DNA of 33,983 nt, taken from NCBI GenBank assembly GCA_025054695.1, contig JANWZI010000040.1, positions 1 to 33,983 on the forward strand. Direction: 5' to 3'. The notes beneath the pieces were generated by a model, which saw only the letters and a list, made by a program, of their open reading frames with translations, was not told the origin of the DNA and did no database searches. Below are positions 15,147-24,093 of this stretch, piece by piece; the first letter of the stretch is position 1; each line of letters opens with the position of its first letter. A program made the translations under genes and the position numbers. The stretch is from Myxococcota bacterium. Its GTDB lineage: Bacteria; Myxococcota_A; Polyangia; Polyangiales; JANWZI01.

Positions 15147-16877
15147 TCAGGGCGCGGTCACCACGTGCATCGCGTCCACGGCGAGATCGAGCGGTCCGAC
15201 GCTCCGCCCGTCGGGCCAGGTGACTTGCACCGCGACGCGTCCACCGACCTCTCCGAGGCCGAAGGTCGGCCGCGGGTCGAAGTTGCCGAGATACCCCTCG
15301 CCGGCCACGCGCTCGACCAGCCAGCTTCGGCCGCCGGCGCGCACGACGACTCGCGTTCCAGGCACGTTCGGACGTGGCACGATCCGGATCCAGCGTCCTC
15401 TTCGCATCGCCACGTTGCGCAGCAGCCGGGGGCGTCCCTCGGCCGGGGCCAGCACGACGTCGGGACGTCCATCGTCGTCGAGGTCGGCGACGGCGATCCC
15501 GCGGGCGGCCATCGGCTCGTGCCGTCCTTCCCCTTCGGGCGCCTCGACGGGCACGAAGCGCATGCCGCGGTCGTTGAGCAACAAGTTGGGCCGTTGACGC
15601 CAGGCGAGCTGCGGGGGCCGACCGGGCGCGTCCTCGTCGGTGTCGATGTGACCGGTGGCCTCGACCACATCGGGGTCGCCGTCGAGGTCGAGGTCCGCGG
15701 CCAGCACGCCCCAGCGGAACGAATCCATCAGCGCCACCGTGCCCTCCCACTGCAAGGCCTGATCGTCGCAGAAGCCGTCCTCGCCGCAGATGAACACGGC
15801 GCTCGGGTCGCCCTGAAAGCTGGTCGCGATGTGATCCAGCTTACCATTCCCGTCGAAGTCCGCCGATGCAAACCCCATCGTGTCGCCCCCCGTTCCACGC
15901 TGGGTATAGGCGAGGCCGATGCGGTCGGAGTGGTCGCGGAACACGCCGTCCGCCTCGCGCACGAGCACGCGATCCCGATGGATGGCGCCGAAGTCGTTGC
16001 CGACGTACACGTCGGGCCGCCCGTCCGCGTCGAAGTCGCGTGCGACAACCACGAGCGTGGCTTCCTCGCGGGCGAGATCGGGTGCGAGCGTCGGGGCGCG
16101 ATCGACCCACCGACCCGCGCGCTGCTGCACGAGCAGCAGGTTGGGCACGGCCATGCCCATGCCGTACGGAGGAAGTCCGCCGGCTCCCGGTACGACGGCT
16201 GCGCCGCGAAGGAACGCCCCGACGACGAGATCGAGGTCGCCGTCGAGGTCGAGGTCGGCGGCCGCGGCGCTCGTGTAGGCGGCATCGGACACGATGCGCG
16301 CTTCGATGGCCTTTGGCGAATCGACGAAGCGCGCTCCGTCGTTGAGGCGGATGGAGACGCGCCCGACGCCCGTGAGCACGAGGTCGTCGTCGCCGTCGAG
16401 GTCGAGGTCGGCGGCGAGGCAGCCGTTCGCGAAGCCGGCATCCGCGAGGCCCGCTTCCGTCGTGCGGTCCGTGTACGCGAGCGCCGAGCGCGCGACGTAC
16501 AGGCGGCTGGACGTTCCGAGCGCGAAGAACAGGTCGAGTGGAGGCTGCCCGTCGGCATCGAGCACGCAGACGCCGCCGCTCATCCGCAGCGCGTAGGAGC
16601 TGCGGGGAGGCACCGGCGGGCGCTCGACGTCGATGCCCGCGCGCGCCGTCACGTCCTCGAAGAACCATGCCGCGTCCGTGCGTCCCGCGTCGCGCGCCGT
16701 GCCGTCTTCGCCGGGCGTCACCCCGTCGTTCGTCGCCCCGTCCGCGCCGGGCTCGTTCGCATCGCCGCCTCGGGCGGCGTCCGGTGCGCCGGGTGTGGAC
16801 GGCGCCGCGGGGGCTCGCGACTCGACGCAGGCCGTGACGCAGACGAGCGACGCAGCCAGTACGAGACGCACCGGCAT
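15147..16877 (-). CDS. FG-GAP/VCBS-repeat lipoprotein with C-terminal UnbV/ASPIC domain
   Basis: 576 residues. Signal peptide with lipobox VTAC (C17), then an Ala/Gly/Asp-rich linker to about 65. Several calcium-binding FG-GAP repeats follow, recognisable by DxDxDGxxD: DLDLDGDDD, DLDLDGDLD, DFDADGRPD, DFDGNGKLD, DLDLDGDPD and DLDDDGRPD, with a degenerate DADGQPP first. These build a beta-propeller. The last about 110 residues match the UnbV/ASPIC family (VVVRAGGRSWLVERVAGEGYLG...FGLGEVGGRVAVQVTWPDG). Such proteins are surface-exposed and thought to bind other proteins or polysaccharide; no catalytic role is established. The start is supported by the signal peptide; no clear Shine-Dalgarno sequence is seen. 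Confidence 0.9.
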   Translation of the reverse strand: MPVRLVLAASLVCVTACVESRAPAAPSTPGAPDAARGGDANEPGADGATNDGVTPGEDGTARDAGRTDAAWFFEDVTARAGIDVERPPVPPRSSYALRMSGGVCVLDADGQPPLDLFFALGTSSRLYVARSALAYTDRTTEAGLADAGFANGCLAADLDLDGDDDLVLTGVGRVSIRLNDGARFVDSPKAIEARIVSDAAYTSAAAADLDLDGDLDLVVGAFLRGAAVVPGAGGLPPYGMGMAVPNLLLVQQRAGRWVDRAPTLAPDLAREEATLVVVARDFDADGRPDVYVGNDFGAIHRDRVLVREADGVFRDHSDRIGLAYTQRGTGGDTMGFASADFDGNGKLDHIATSFQGDPSAVFICGEDGFCDDQALQWEGTVALMDSFRWGVLAADLDLDGDPDVVEATGHIDTDEDAPGRPPQLAWRQRPNLLLNDRGMRFVPVEAPEGEGRHEPMAARGIAVADLDDDGRPDVVLAPAEGRPRLLRNVAMRRGRWIRIVPRPNVPGTRVVVRAGGRSWLVERVAGEGYLGNFDPRPTFGLGEVGGRVAVQVTWPDGRSVGPLDLAVDAMHVVTAP

Positions 16878-16969
16878 CGACCATGATCTTGCAGCCGGCG
16901 TGCGGGTCGCGTCAGGGGGGCCCTTGCACGGTGGCGGTCACCTGGGTCGACGTCGACAAGCGCTATTGC

Positions 16970-17035
16970 GAGCCCGAGTCCGCGACCGAGTCCGCGTCCG
17001 AGTCGGAGCGCGAGCCCGAGTCCGCGACCGGATCG
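16970..17035 (-). repeat. degenerate hexamer array 5, inverted orientation
   Basis: About eleven 6-bp units reading GAGNCC or GCGNCC on the plus strand, that is CTCGGN-like on the minus strand, the opposite of the other five arrays. It lies in the 388-bp gap between the divergent FG-GAP and epimerase genes. The same gap holds a 12-bp palindrome GTCGACGTCGAC at 16946-16957; nothing else is recognisable. Confidence 0.85.
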
Positions 17036-17265
17036 ACCAACCTGTTCGGCGCCGTGCGACGTGGCCCGTTGGTCGTCGCGCGACGATCGGCATGGAGCCC
17101 GGCCGAGGTGGTACGAGGCGATCGGCGCGGCCTGCCTCGTGCTAAGCAGCGCGCCGGGTCGGTACGGATGCGACGGGCGCGCGCGAGCCCTCATGCGGCG
17201 AGGTCGGCCCGCGACGTCGGATGGTGGCGTCCGCACACGAGCGAAGTCGCGCCGAGGAGGGCGGC

Positions 17266-18273
17266 GTGCGAATCGCAGTGACCGGCGCGACCGGTTTCCT
17301 GGGAGGGGCGTACGCGCGTCGCGCCCTTCGTGAGGGGGACGAGGTGGTCGCGCTGGTGCGCGATCCGGCGGGGGTCGAGGCGCGCGAGCTGGAGCTTGCG
17401 GGGGCGCGTTTGGTCAGAGGAAGCCTCGCCGATCCGAACGAGATCCTCGAAGCTGCGCGTGGTGCCGAGGTGCTCGTGCACGCGGCGGGACTGTCGCATC
17501 GGGCCTCCGCCGAGGCGCTTTACGCGACCCACGTGCTCGGCACGGAGAACGTCGTGCGAGCCGTGCGCGCGGCCGGCGTCCGTCGCCTCGTCGTGCTCTC
17601 GTGCGCCGACGTGACGCTGTGCGACGCCGATCGCGTGCACTGGGCGGAAGACCGCGCTCCCGTCGGTCGCCCCGTGGGCGAGTACGCGCGCAGCCGCCTC
17701 CTCGCCGAAGAGATCGCGCTCGCCCATGGAGGACCCGATCTCGAGGTCGTGGCGATCCGGCCGGCGTGGCCGTGGGGACCGGGCGATCGATCGCGGTTGC
17801 CCCCGCTGCTCGCCGAAGCCCTTCGCGGGGGTATCCGCCTCATCGGGCGAGGCGAGTCGCTGCTGGCGACCGCGTACGTGGACAACGTCGTCGACGCGCT
17901 GGTGGACGCGACCGAGCGCGCCGAGGCCGTCGGTCATGCGTTCTACGTGCAGGACGCGGAGGTCGACGAGGCGCGCGTGTTTTTCGAGCAGCTGTCGCAC
18001 GCGGTGGGGGTTCCGGCTCCGCGCTCCGGCTGGCCCTTGCCGGTGGAGCGTCTGGTCGCCGCATGGCGGGAGCGTCGCCGCGCACCGGGTTTGTGGGTTG
18101 CCGATGTGCTGCAACGCGGCCGCTCCTCGTGCTTCGACGTCGGATCGGCGGCGCGCCGCCTCGGCTGGAGCGCACGGACGTCTCGCGACGAAGGCATGCG
18201 CGCGCTCGCGGAGTGGACGGCGCGCTGCGGAGGCGCGGAGGCCATCGCTTCGCGCCGTCCGCCTCCGGCGTGA
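17266..18273 (+). CDS. NAD(P)-dependent epimerase/dehydratase (extended SDR family)
   Basis: 335 residues, cytoplasmic. The Rossmann nucleotide-binding motif TGATGFLG lies at about 6-13, VLVHAAGLSHR covers the conserved NNAG-like strand, and AYVDNVVDAL is the typical extended-SDR substrate-domain signature. The active-site Tyr is Y140 in EYARSRLLAEE, but the usual catalytic Lys four residues on is Arg (R144). The family (including 3-beta-hydroxysteroid dehydrogenases and sugar epimerases) oxidises or epimerises alcohol groups; the substrate is not predictable. GTG 17266 is chosen because GAGGAGGG lies 5 bp before it and the Rossmann strand begins at once; an ATG at 17221 would add 15 residues. 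It converges with the methyltransferase gene, leaving 61 bp between. Confidence 0.85.
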   Translation: MRIAVTGATGFLGGAYARRALREGDEVVALVRDPAGVEARELELAGARLVRGSLADPNEILEAARGAEVLVHAAGLSHRASAEALYATHVLGTENVVRAVRAAGVRRLVVLSCADVTLCDADRVHWAEDRAPVGRPVGEYARSRLLAEEIALAHGGPDLEVVAIRPAWPWGPGDRSRLPPLLAEALRGGIRLIGRGESLLATAYVDNVVDALVDATERAEAVGHAFYVQDAEVDEARVFFEQLSHAVGVPAPRSGWPLPVERLVAAWRERRRAPGLWVADVLQRGRSSCFDVGSAARRLGWSARTSRDEGMRALAEWTARCGGAEAIASRRPPPA

Positions 18274-18334
18274 TCGCGCCTCGCCCCGACGCCGTCCGAC
18301 GGTTCGCCTCGACGGTCGGCATGGTGGCGAGCTC

Positions 18335-19183
18335 TCAATTCTCGAAGGCCGGGTGCTCGGCAGCGGTCAGCCCTCGTGCGGCGCGCGACCGCCTGGCCTG
18401 CTCGACGTCGATCCGGACCGCATCGCCTTCCATGTGAACCCACGGATGGGGTCGGGCATCGCCTTTTCGGATGCAAACGGCGAAGCGATTGCCGAATGCG
18501 CCCGTCCAATGAAGCAACCGTTCGAGCGGCCGTTCAATCGCGACGCGTCGAACAGGGCGTGGGATTCGACGCAGGAACGTGCGCTGCACGACTCGCTCCA
18601 GGTGCGTTTGCAGGCCCCACTCCGTCCAGAACATGAGGTTCGGCTCGACGGCGGGGTCGACCGCGCGAACGAGTTTTTCGACCTCCCGTCGCGTCCAGCG
18701 GTACACGTAGTTCGGAATCGACGTGCCGTCGGTCCCTCCTCGTCCTTCGTGGAGCAACGTCGCGTTGAACTCGTACGTTCCTGCCAGTCGCAACCGACAC
18801 GCGAGCCGCATGGGCCACGAATCCTGCGATTCGAAAAACACCACCGTGCGTCGTGCGACGCGGTACATCTCGCACACCGCCTGGTGCGGGCGCGAGGTGT
18901 GATGCAAGCCCGCGTGGCAGACGACGTGGTCGACCGAACGGTCGGGGTGGGGAAGTCGACGCGCGTCGACGGTCACGATCTCGGGATGGCGAGGATCGAT
19001 GTCGGTGAAGATGCACCGCCGGAAGCCCAGGGCCTCGAAGACGGCGCGATCGAAACGGCCCGCGAACACCACCAGGAAGTCGTCTTCCGGGCGTACGACC
19101 CCGAGTGCCTGAAGTCGCCGCAGGGTGCGGAACATGAACGACGTCGTCACGTCCTGCGAATCCCCCGGCCCCGTCGCATTCAT
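18335..19183 (-). CDS. class I SAM-dependent methyltransferase-like protein
   Basis: 282 residues. It has the order of a Methyltransf_11-type fold: a first strand VVFAGRFDRAVF (about 38-49) in the motif I place but lacking the usual GxGxG, an acidic end of strand 2 (FTDIDP), then DARRLPHPDRSVDHVVCHAGLHHTSRPHQAVCEMYRV in short segments matching the motif II/III region around the conserved His-His. The C-terminal half is basic and specific to this protein. It would methylate an unknown acceptor, or may have lost the activity given the weak motif I. ATG 19183 is used; a TATTCT hexamer lies 12 bp before it. The membrane-protein gene ends 76 bp upstream on the same strand. Confidence 0.72.
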   Translation of the reverse strand: MNATGPGDSQDVTTSFMFRTLRRLQALGVVRPEDDFLVVFAGRFDRAVFEALGFRRCIFTDIDPRHPEIVTVDARRLPHPDRSVDHVVCHAGLHHTSRPHQAVCEMYRVARRTVVFFESQDSWPMRLACRLRLAGTYEFNATLLHEGRGGTDGTSIPNYVYRWTRREVEKLVRAVDPAVEPNLMFWTEWGLQTHLERVVQRTFLRRIPRPVRRVAIERPLERLLHWTGAFGNRFAVCIRKGDARPHPWVHMEGDAVRIDVEQARRSRAARGLTAAEHPAFEN

Positions 19184-19195
19184 GCTCAAACGGCG

Positions 19196-19201
19196 AGAAT
19201 A
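19196..19201 (-). promoter_or_regulatory. putative -10 element of the methyltransferase gene
   Basis: Read on the minus strand, TATTCT lies 12 bp before the ATG at 19183, identical to the hexamer before the outer-membrane protein gene. No consensus -35 is seen. It would give a leader of only a few bases. Confidence 0.3.
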
Positions 19202-19259
19202 ACACGCCGTCCGCGCGTTTCGAGGGCAGAACGGGGGTCCGCGACGGTCGCCATTGCGC

Positions 19260-22058
19260 CTACGGCGACGCGGATGGACCGCGGGGTCGCGCGAAGGTGA
19301 GCGCAGTCTTCGGTGCACGGGATTCCGAGGCGTCGCGGTCGCGCCGCAAGTGCGACGAACGTACCAGCGCGACGCCGACGGGTTGCCGGCCGTGGGGGCG
19401 GATCTCGAGCGACAGCTCGCGAGGCGCGGTCTCGCCGAAGTCGAGCTCGGTCCAGCCGTCGAGCGCGATGGGCGGCTCGTCGCCTCGGCTCAGAATCGCC
19501 GTCGCCCGCGCGTCGTCGACACCCGCCACGTACGACCCGCCCAGCCGGCGCACCGAACGGATGCGGAATGCGGTCTGCTCGGCGAGCGGATAGACGCGGA
19601 CCGCGGGGGTCAGCCACGGCCAGCTCGCGGGGTGGTCGCGGAGCACCGTGGCCATCGTGCCCAGGACGCGCCCCGCTCCTTCGCACGTATACCAGCCCGA
19701 CAGAGCCGTGTACTCGCATGGCCGCCACGGTGCTCCGCGCACGCTCGCCTCGACGCGCGTGCGCATCGAGCCGAATGCCGACAGGACGAGCGCTTCGGCC
19801 GGCGCCTCCCGGCGCGCGATCCACGATGCGGCTGCGGCGACTCCAAGCGCGCCGAGCCCGGCGAGTCCGACGGTCCGCGCGGTCGGCCACGGGATGCGCC
19901 GAACGAGCGCCGCACGCCTCACGAGCCCTCGCACGCGGCGCATCCGCCCGAGCGCCCAACCGACCGCCGCGAACGCGCCGGCCAGGGCGACCGGCCAACC
20001 GGCGTCGTCGGATGGGAGCGGAGCGTCGCACGTGATCTCGGCGCGACCCGGGGGCAACTCGAATCCGAGCAGATGACTGCGTGCGCCCTCGGCCACGGGG
20101 ACGGCGACCGCCGGTCGGTACGCGCCGCCCGCGAACGCGCGCCAGCGCGGATAGTAGCCGGTGGCGAGGGTGACGAGCACCGGCTCGCGGGCCTCGATCT
20201 CGAGCACGACGCGTTCGTCGTCCCGTGCGAGCACGCGCAGCTGCCCCTCGCCGCGCGCGATGCGCGCGAACGCGCCGTCCCAGGACGGAAGCTCGCGCAC
20301 GTAAAACATCCCGAAACGCCGCTCCGTTTCCTCCGCACCGAATGAGGGCGGGCGATCGTGGCGCAGCGCCCAGCGAAAGCAGAACTGCTGCAGTTGTTCC
20401 GGAGTCGGCGATTCGAGCCGCTCGCGCAGGAAGAGCATCGGAATCGGCCCGACGTAGAAGACGGGGACGCCCGAACGCAGCGCGATCTGGTGCACCCAGT
20501 GCTGACCGTTCTCGGCGAGCAGGCGCGCGCAGCGATCGGAGCCCACGCGACGCTGCTCGTCGCGGAGCCACGCGGTGAGCGCCTCGAATCCACCCGGATC
20601 CGGGTTCCAGCGGGCCGTGAAGGTGCCCCGCGCCCAGTCGCGGTGCGCGACGTACCACGCGCTGGCTCCCCGCGCGCCGAACGCGAGCAGCAACGCGGCG
20701 AGCGCCCCGATGAGCGCGCAGGAGCCCGTCCGAGCGCGCACGGACGTCCCAGCGGTCACGGCGAAGAGCCGCGCCAGAAGCCAGGCCGACAACGGCCACA
20801 GCGCGATCTTCGCGGGTGCGGCGAGCCGTTGCAGCGCGAGCGACGCGCTCCATCGTGAGGGGGCGAGGCCGAGCTCGAGCCAGACCGTATCGGCCGTCGC
20901 GAGCACGAGCAGCAGGGCGACGCCACCGAGCACCACGGCGGGGCCCCGTCGTGACCCGATCGCGAGCAACGCGGCGAGCAGGCCGGCCGCAACGAGCGGT
21001 CGAAACGTGGCTTCAGCCGTGGCGCCCGTCAGGGCGTGCGCCGTCAGCTCGAACAGCGGCCACGGGGCCATTGGATAGACGACGCCGTGCTCGGCGAGGC
21101 GCAGCGCGTACGGGAGCCATTCGACGGCACCGAGCGCGGTTCCGACGAGCACGTGCAACGCCGCGCCGAGCATGCGGGCGCGCGGGACCTCGGTCGGTAC
21201 GAGGGAGCCGAGCACGAGCGCGGCGGCGAGCGCGGCGTGGCTCAGGAGCATCAGCGGGTGCGCGACGCCGGCGATCGCCGCGAGCACCCAGACGGCGAGC
21301 GCCACGGGCACGCGGGGGCTCGAGATGTAAGACAGAATACAAACGAGGGTCCACGCGCCCAGGGCGAGCCCGATTCCCTGGTGCAGCAGCGCGAAGTGGA
21401 AGAGGGCCACGATGCCCCCGGAGACGACGCTACCGGCGTCGAGGATCGCGGCCAGAGCCGCGACGAGGGCCAGCCAGCCGGGCGCGACGCGGCGGGCGAG
21501 CGTGAAGACGGCGATCGCGAGCGCCAGGTGGGCGCCGACGGCCGTGCCCACGAGCAACTTCGGAACGGGCACGTCGGGCCCGAGCCAGCGCGCCAGTTCG
21601 GCGACCAGGCGCGGCGTCAGCGACGGATACAGCTCGAACGGACTGTCGCCCGTCGACAGGTCCATCACCCAGCGCGGCACCGCGCCGCGCTCCAGCCCCT
21701 CGCGCATCGCCTCGACGAGCGCGTGATGGATCGGCCAGTCGAACGTCTCGAACACGTGCTGACGCGCGATGGCGTCCCACCAGACGTCGGCGGCGACCCA
21801 CGCGAGCACGGCGACGCCGGCGAGCCATCCGACGGGCCGCGGCACGAGCCGGACGAGCTCGCGCAGCGTTCGGACGTGGTACGTGGCCGATGCGCCGAGC
21901 AGGCCCACGAACGCGGCGAGCGAGACCGTGCCCTCCGGCGTGCCGCGCAGCGCCAGGGCGAGCGCGAGCATCGGGACCGCGGCGGCGAGGAGCACGAGCG
22001 ACGGTCCGCACCCGCGGGCGGACGGAGGTGCCTCGTCGCGGTCCCGCGCTCCGTTCAT
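19260..22058 (-). CDS. large polytopic membrane protein (6-pyruvoyl-tetrahydropterin-synthase-related / YfhO-like)
   Basis: 932 residues. About 12-14 hydrophobic helices occupy residues 25-480, a mostly soluble region follows, and one or two helices return at about 690-740. The first loop after the opening helices holds DWPIHHALVEAMREGLERG and STGDSPFELYPSL, the pattern of membrane glycosyltransferase-like proteins annotated as PTPS-related or YfhO. The soluble part includes YYPRWRAFAGG, typical of the YfhO C-terminus. These are thought to be GT-C-like enzymes acting on lipid-linked sugars, but no activity is proven for this group. The start ATG overlaps the cytochrome stop (ATGA), so translation is probably coupled. 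The frame remains open far upstream antisense-style through the cytochrome gene; that part is not coding. Confidence 0.8.
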   Translation of the reverse strand: MNGARDRDEAPPSARGCGPSLVLLAAAVPMLALALALRGTPEGTVSLAAFVGLLGASATYHVRTLRELVRLVPRPVGWLAGVAVLAWVAADVWWDAIARQHVFETFDWPIHHALVEAMREGLERGAVPRWVMDLSTGDSPFELYPSLTPRLVAELARWLGPDVPVPKLLVGTAVGAHLALAIAVFTLARRVAPGWLALVAALAAILDAGSVVSGGIVALFHFALLHQGIGLALGAWTLVCILSYISSPRVPVALAVWVLAAIAGVAHPLMLLSHAALAAALVLGSLVPTEVPRARMLGAALHVLVGTALGAVEWLPYALRLAEHGVVYPMAPWPLFELTAHALTGATAEATFRPLVAAGLLAALLAIGSRRGPAVVLGGVALLLVLATADTVWLELGLAPSRWSASLALQRLAAPAKIALWPLSAWLLARLFAVTAGTSVRARTGSCALIGALAALLLAFGARGASAWYVAHRDWARGTFTARWNPDPGGFEALTAWLRDEQRRVGSDRCARLLAENGQHWVHQIALRSGVPVFYVGPIPMLFLRERLESPTPEQLQQFCFRWALRHDRPPSFGAEETERRFGMFYVRELPSWDGAFARIARGEGQLRVLARDDERVVLEIEAREPVLVTLATGYYPRWRAFAGGAYRPAVAVPVAEGARSHLLGFELPPGRAEITCDAPLPSDDAGWPVALAGAFAAVGWALGRMRRVRGLVRRAALVRRIPWPTARTVGLAGLGALGVAAAASWIARREAPAEALVLSAFGSMRTRVEASVRGAPWRPCEYTALSGWYTCEGAGRVLGTMATVLRDHPASWPWLTPAVRVYPLAEQTAFRIRSVRRLGGSYVAGVDDARATAILSRGDEPPIALDGWTELDFGETAPRELSLEIRPHGRQPVGVALVRSSHLRRDRDASESRAPKTALTFARPRGPSASP

Positions 22059-24085
22059 CGCCGCCTCGTCGTCGCCGAAGCCCGAGGGACACCGGCATCG
22101 GTCAGCGCGCGCTCGGCCTCCTCGAGCAGCGCGCGTGCGTATCCGGGGCCGTGCGCCCATGCGGCCCGGTCCTCGAGCACGAGCGCGACGTTCCAGCGAG
22201 CGCGATCGATCGGTGTGCCGGCATCGACGGGCATCGGTACGTGCGGCGCGTTCGCGTCGAGGCCGAGCCGGCTGGCGAGCGCCAGCGTCCGTGCGAGCAG
22301 CTCCTCCCGCGCCGCCGTCCGGCTCGGATCGTGGCAGCGGCTGCACACCGCCGGGGTCGCGCGCCAGCCGTGCGACGCGCCTCGCTGCAGACCGTCGGGG
22401 CCTCCGTCGTGGCAGACGAGACAGCCGCGCGGGGCGAAGGCGTGCGGCGCGGAGGCGTGCAGGGGCGCTCCGTCCGCGCGCCAACCGCCTCGGCCGAGCA
22501 GCAACGCTGCGGCGCTGCTCGACGGCCCCCCGTCCCCTGCGGAGGGCGCGTGGCACGACAGACAGACGCCCGCGGGGCCGTCGCGCAATGCGTCGGCGGC
22601 GGACGCCGAGGCGAGCACGAGCGGCACAGACGGGCGTCGCAGCAGCGGCCCGTGCGTCCGTTCGGCGTGAGGTGCGTGGCAGGCGACGCACGCGACACCG
22701 ACCGGAGGGGTTGATTCGGGGGGCAACCTCTGGGGTTGGATCGGACGGTTTGCGAGCGAGGCGAGCCACCCCGCGGTCGTGTGGCAGCGCGCGCAGCGCA
22801 AATTGCGCCGCGCTTCGGGGTGCGCGTCGGCGCGGGCCATTCGGTTTGATTGCCAGGCGACGAAGTGGCCGTAGCGCGGAGGGGCGTCGTGACACACCGC
22901 GCAGACCTCGGCGCGATGAATCGCCCAGGCGGCGTCGGGCTCCGGAATGGCACCCGGCCCGTGACACGCGGTGCAACCGACGCCGGAGAGCCTGCGAAGC
23001 TCGCGCGGCATGCGGACCGAGGCGCCCGGCTCCGATCCGGCGGGAACGTGCCAGTTCCACTGCGCAGCCAGGTGCGCAAAACCGCCGTCGGGGGCGCCGG
23101 GTTCGCCCGTCGCGTGGCAGCCGAGTGCGCAGTCGGGACGGCGCGGCGCGAGGGGATCCTCGAGCAGCCGCGCCCACGCGTCGTGCATCGGGCTGCGCAA
23201 AGCGGCCTGCGCTTCGGCTGCGTGGCACTCGGACCGGCCACAGTCGAGCGGCGTGCCGCCGTGCAGATTGGCGGCCACCGTCAACGTCCGGCCCGCCGGA
23301 TCGGCGAGCGTGTATCGGCCCGCGACGTGGAACGTCGCCGACGTCATCGCGCCGGGCGCGGGCGCGAGCCGTGCCGCTTCGAGACTCGGGGCGTGCGACG
23401 GAGCCGGCGGGGCGTCGCGGACTTGCCACGAGCCCGCGAGAAGCACGGGGACGTTCAACGGCACCGAGGGCAAGCCCGTCGCACGCGCCGCGGCGTGCAC
23501 CCGCACGATTCGTTCGAAGCGACTCGAGCCGACCTCGATGTGCGCGCGCAGCGCGACGGTTCCGCGCGTGCGGGGCGAAAACGCGAGAAGACCGTGCCGG
23601 TCGGAAACCGCGGGCGGGGGCGGAGTGCGACCGCGAACGGTGCGACCCTCGTCCTCGACGCGCCAGTCCGCGGGCGCGGGTCCGATGGGTTCCCAGCTCG
23701 CGCGCGGAGCGGGGTCGTCGTCGCAGCCCTTTTCGATTCGGATCTCGAACGGAGCGTCGAAGCCGACGGCGGGCAGTTCGCGCACGAGGCGCACCCGGTC
23801 GCGCAGCCGGACGCGGTGCCACCTGCCCGGCTGCAACGCCTCGACGTGCTCGGTGCACCGCTCGGGATGTTCGACGCGCAGCGCGCGCTCCGCCTCGACG
23901 GGGATGGCGACGACGGCCGGATCGATTTCGACCGGCTCGCTGCCTTCGAGCGCGCCGTGCACGACGAGCGGCGTGCCGTCGACGGTCCACGGCGCCTCGC
24001 CCCCGAGAACGACGACGAGCCAGGCGTGTGGCGCGCGCTCGCACGCCGCCGACAGCAGCGCCAGCAGGGCGACGTCGCGCGCCAT
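22055..24085 (-). CDS. multiheme c-type cytochrome, predicted lipoprotein
   Basis: 676 residues. The signal sequence LLALLSAAC suggests an exported, possibly lipidated protein. An N-terminal beta-rich region of about 270 residues precedes the heme part. Seven canonical CxxCH sites are visible: CTACH (371), CAVCH, CARCH, CVACH, CLSCH, CLVCH and CSRCH (581). Two unusual sites come first: CGRSECH (282-288, four residues between the cysteines) and CALGCH (319-324, three between). Expanded heme motifs are known in some multiheme cytochromes. It is likely an extracytoplasmic electron carrier or heme enzyme of the cytochrome c554 type. ATG 24085 is chosen, 8 bp after the preceding stop; ATG 24130 would overlap that gene by 37 bp. 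Confidence 0.85.
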   Translation of the reverse strand: MARDVALLALLSAACERAPHAWLVVVLGGEAPWTVDGTPLVVHGALEGSEPVEIDPAVVAIPVEAERALRVEHPERCTEHVEALQPGRWHRVRLRDRVRLVRELPAVGFDAPFEIRIEKGCDDDPAPRASWEPIGPAPADWRVEDEGRTVRGRTPPPPAVSDRHGLLAFSPRTRGTVALRAHIEVGSSRFERIVRVHAAARATGLPSVPLNVPVLLAGSWQVRDAPPAPSHAPSLEAARLAPAPGAMTSATFHVAGRYTLADPAGRTLTVAANLHGGTPLDCGRSECHAAEAQAALRSPMHDAWARLLEDPLAPRRPDCALGCHATGEPGAPDGGFAHLAAQWNWHVPAGSEPGASVRMPRELRRLSGVGCTACHGPGAIPEPDAAWAIHRAEVCAVCHDAPPRYGHFVAWQSNRMARADAHPEARRNLRCARCHTTAGWLASLANRPIQPQRLPPESTPPVGVACVACHAPHAERTHGPLLRRPSVPLVLASASAADALRDGPAGVCLSCHAPSAGDGGPSSSAAALLLGRGGWRADGAPLHASAPHAFAPRGCLVCHDGGPDGLQRGASHGWRATPAVCSRCHDPSRTAAREELLARTLALASRLGLDANAPHVPMPVDAGTPIDRARWNVALVLEDRAAWAHGPGYARALLEEAERALTDAGVPRASATTRRR

Positions 24086-24093
24086 GCGCCGCG

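Noticed and set aside
14895..16886. 663-codon plus-strand frame with a Leu-Gly repeat N-terminus
   Set aside because: The (LG)n part is array 4 read on the plus strand and the rest is antisense to the FG-GAP lipoprotein gene.
16883..17281. 132-codon plus-strand frame starting MILQPACGSRQ
   Set aside because: It lies between divergent genes, reads through array 5, lacks a ribosome-binding site and ends inside the epimerase gene.
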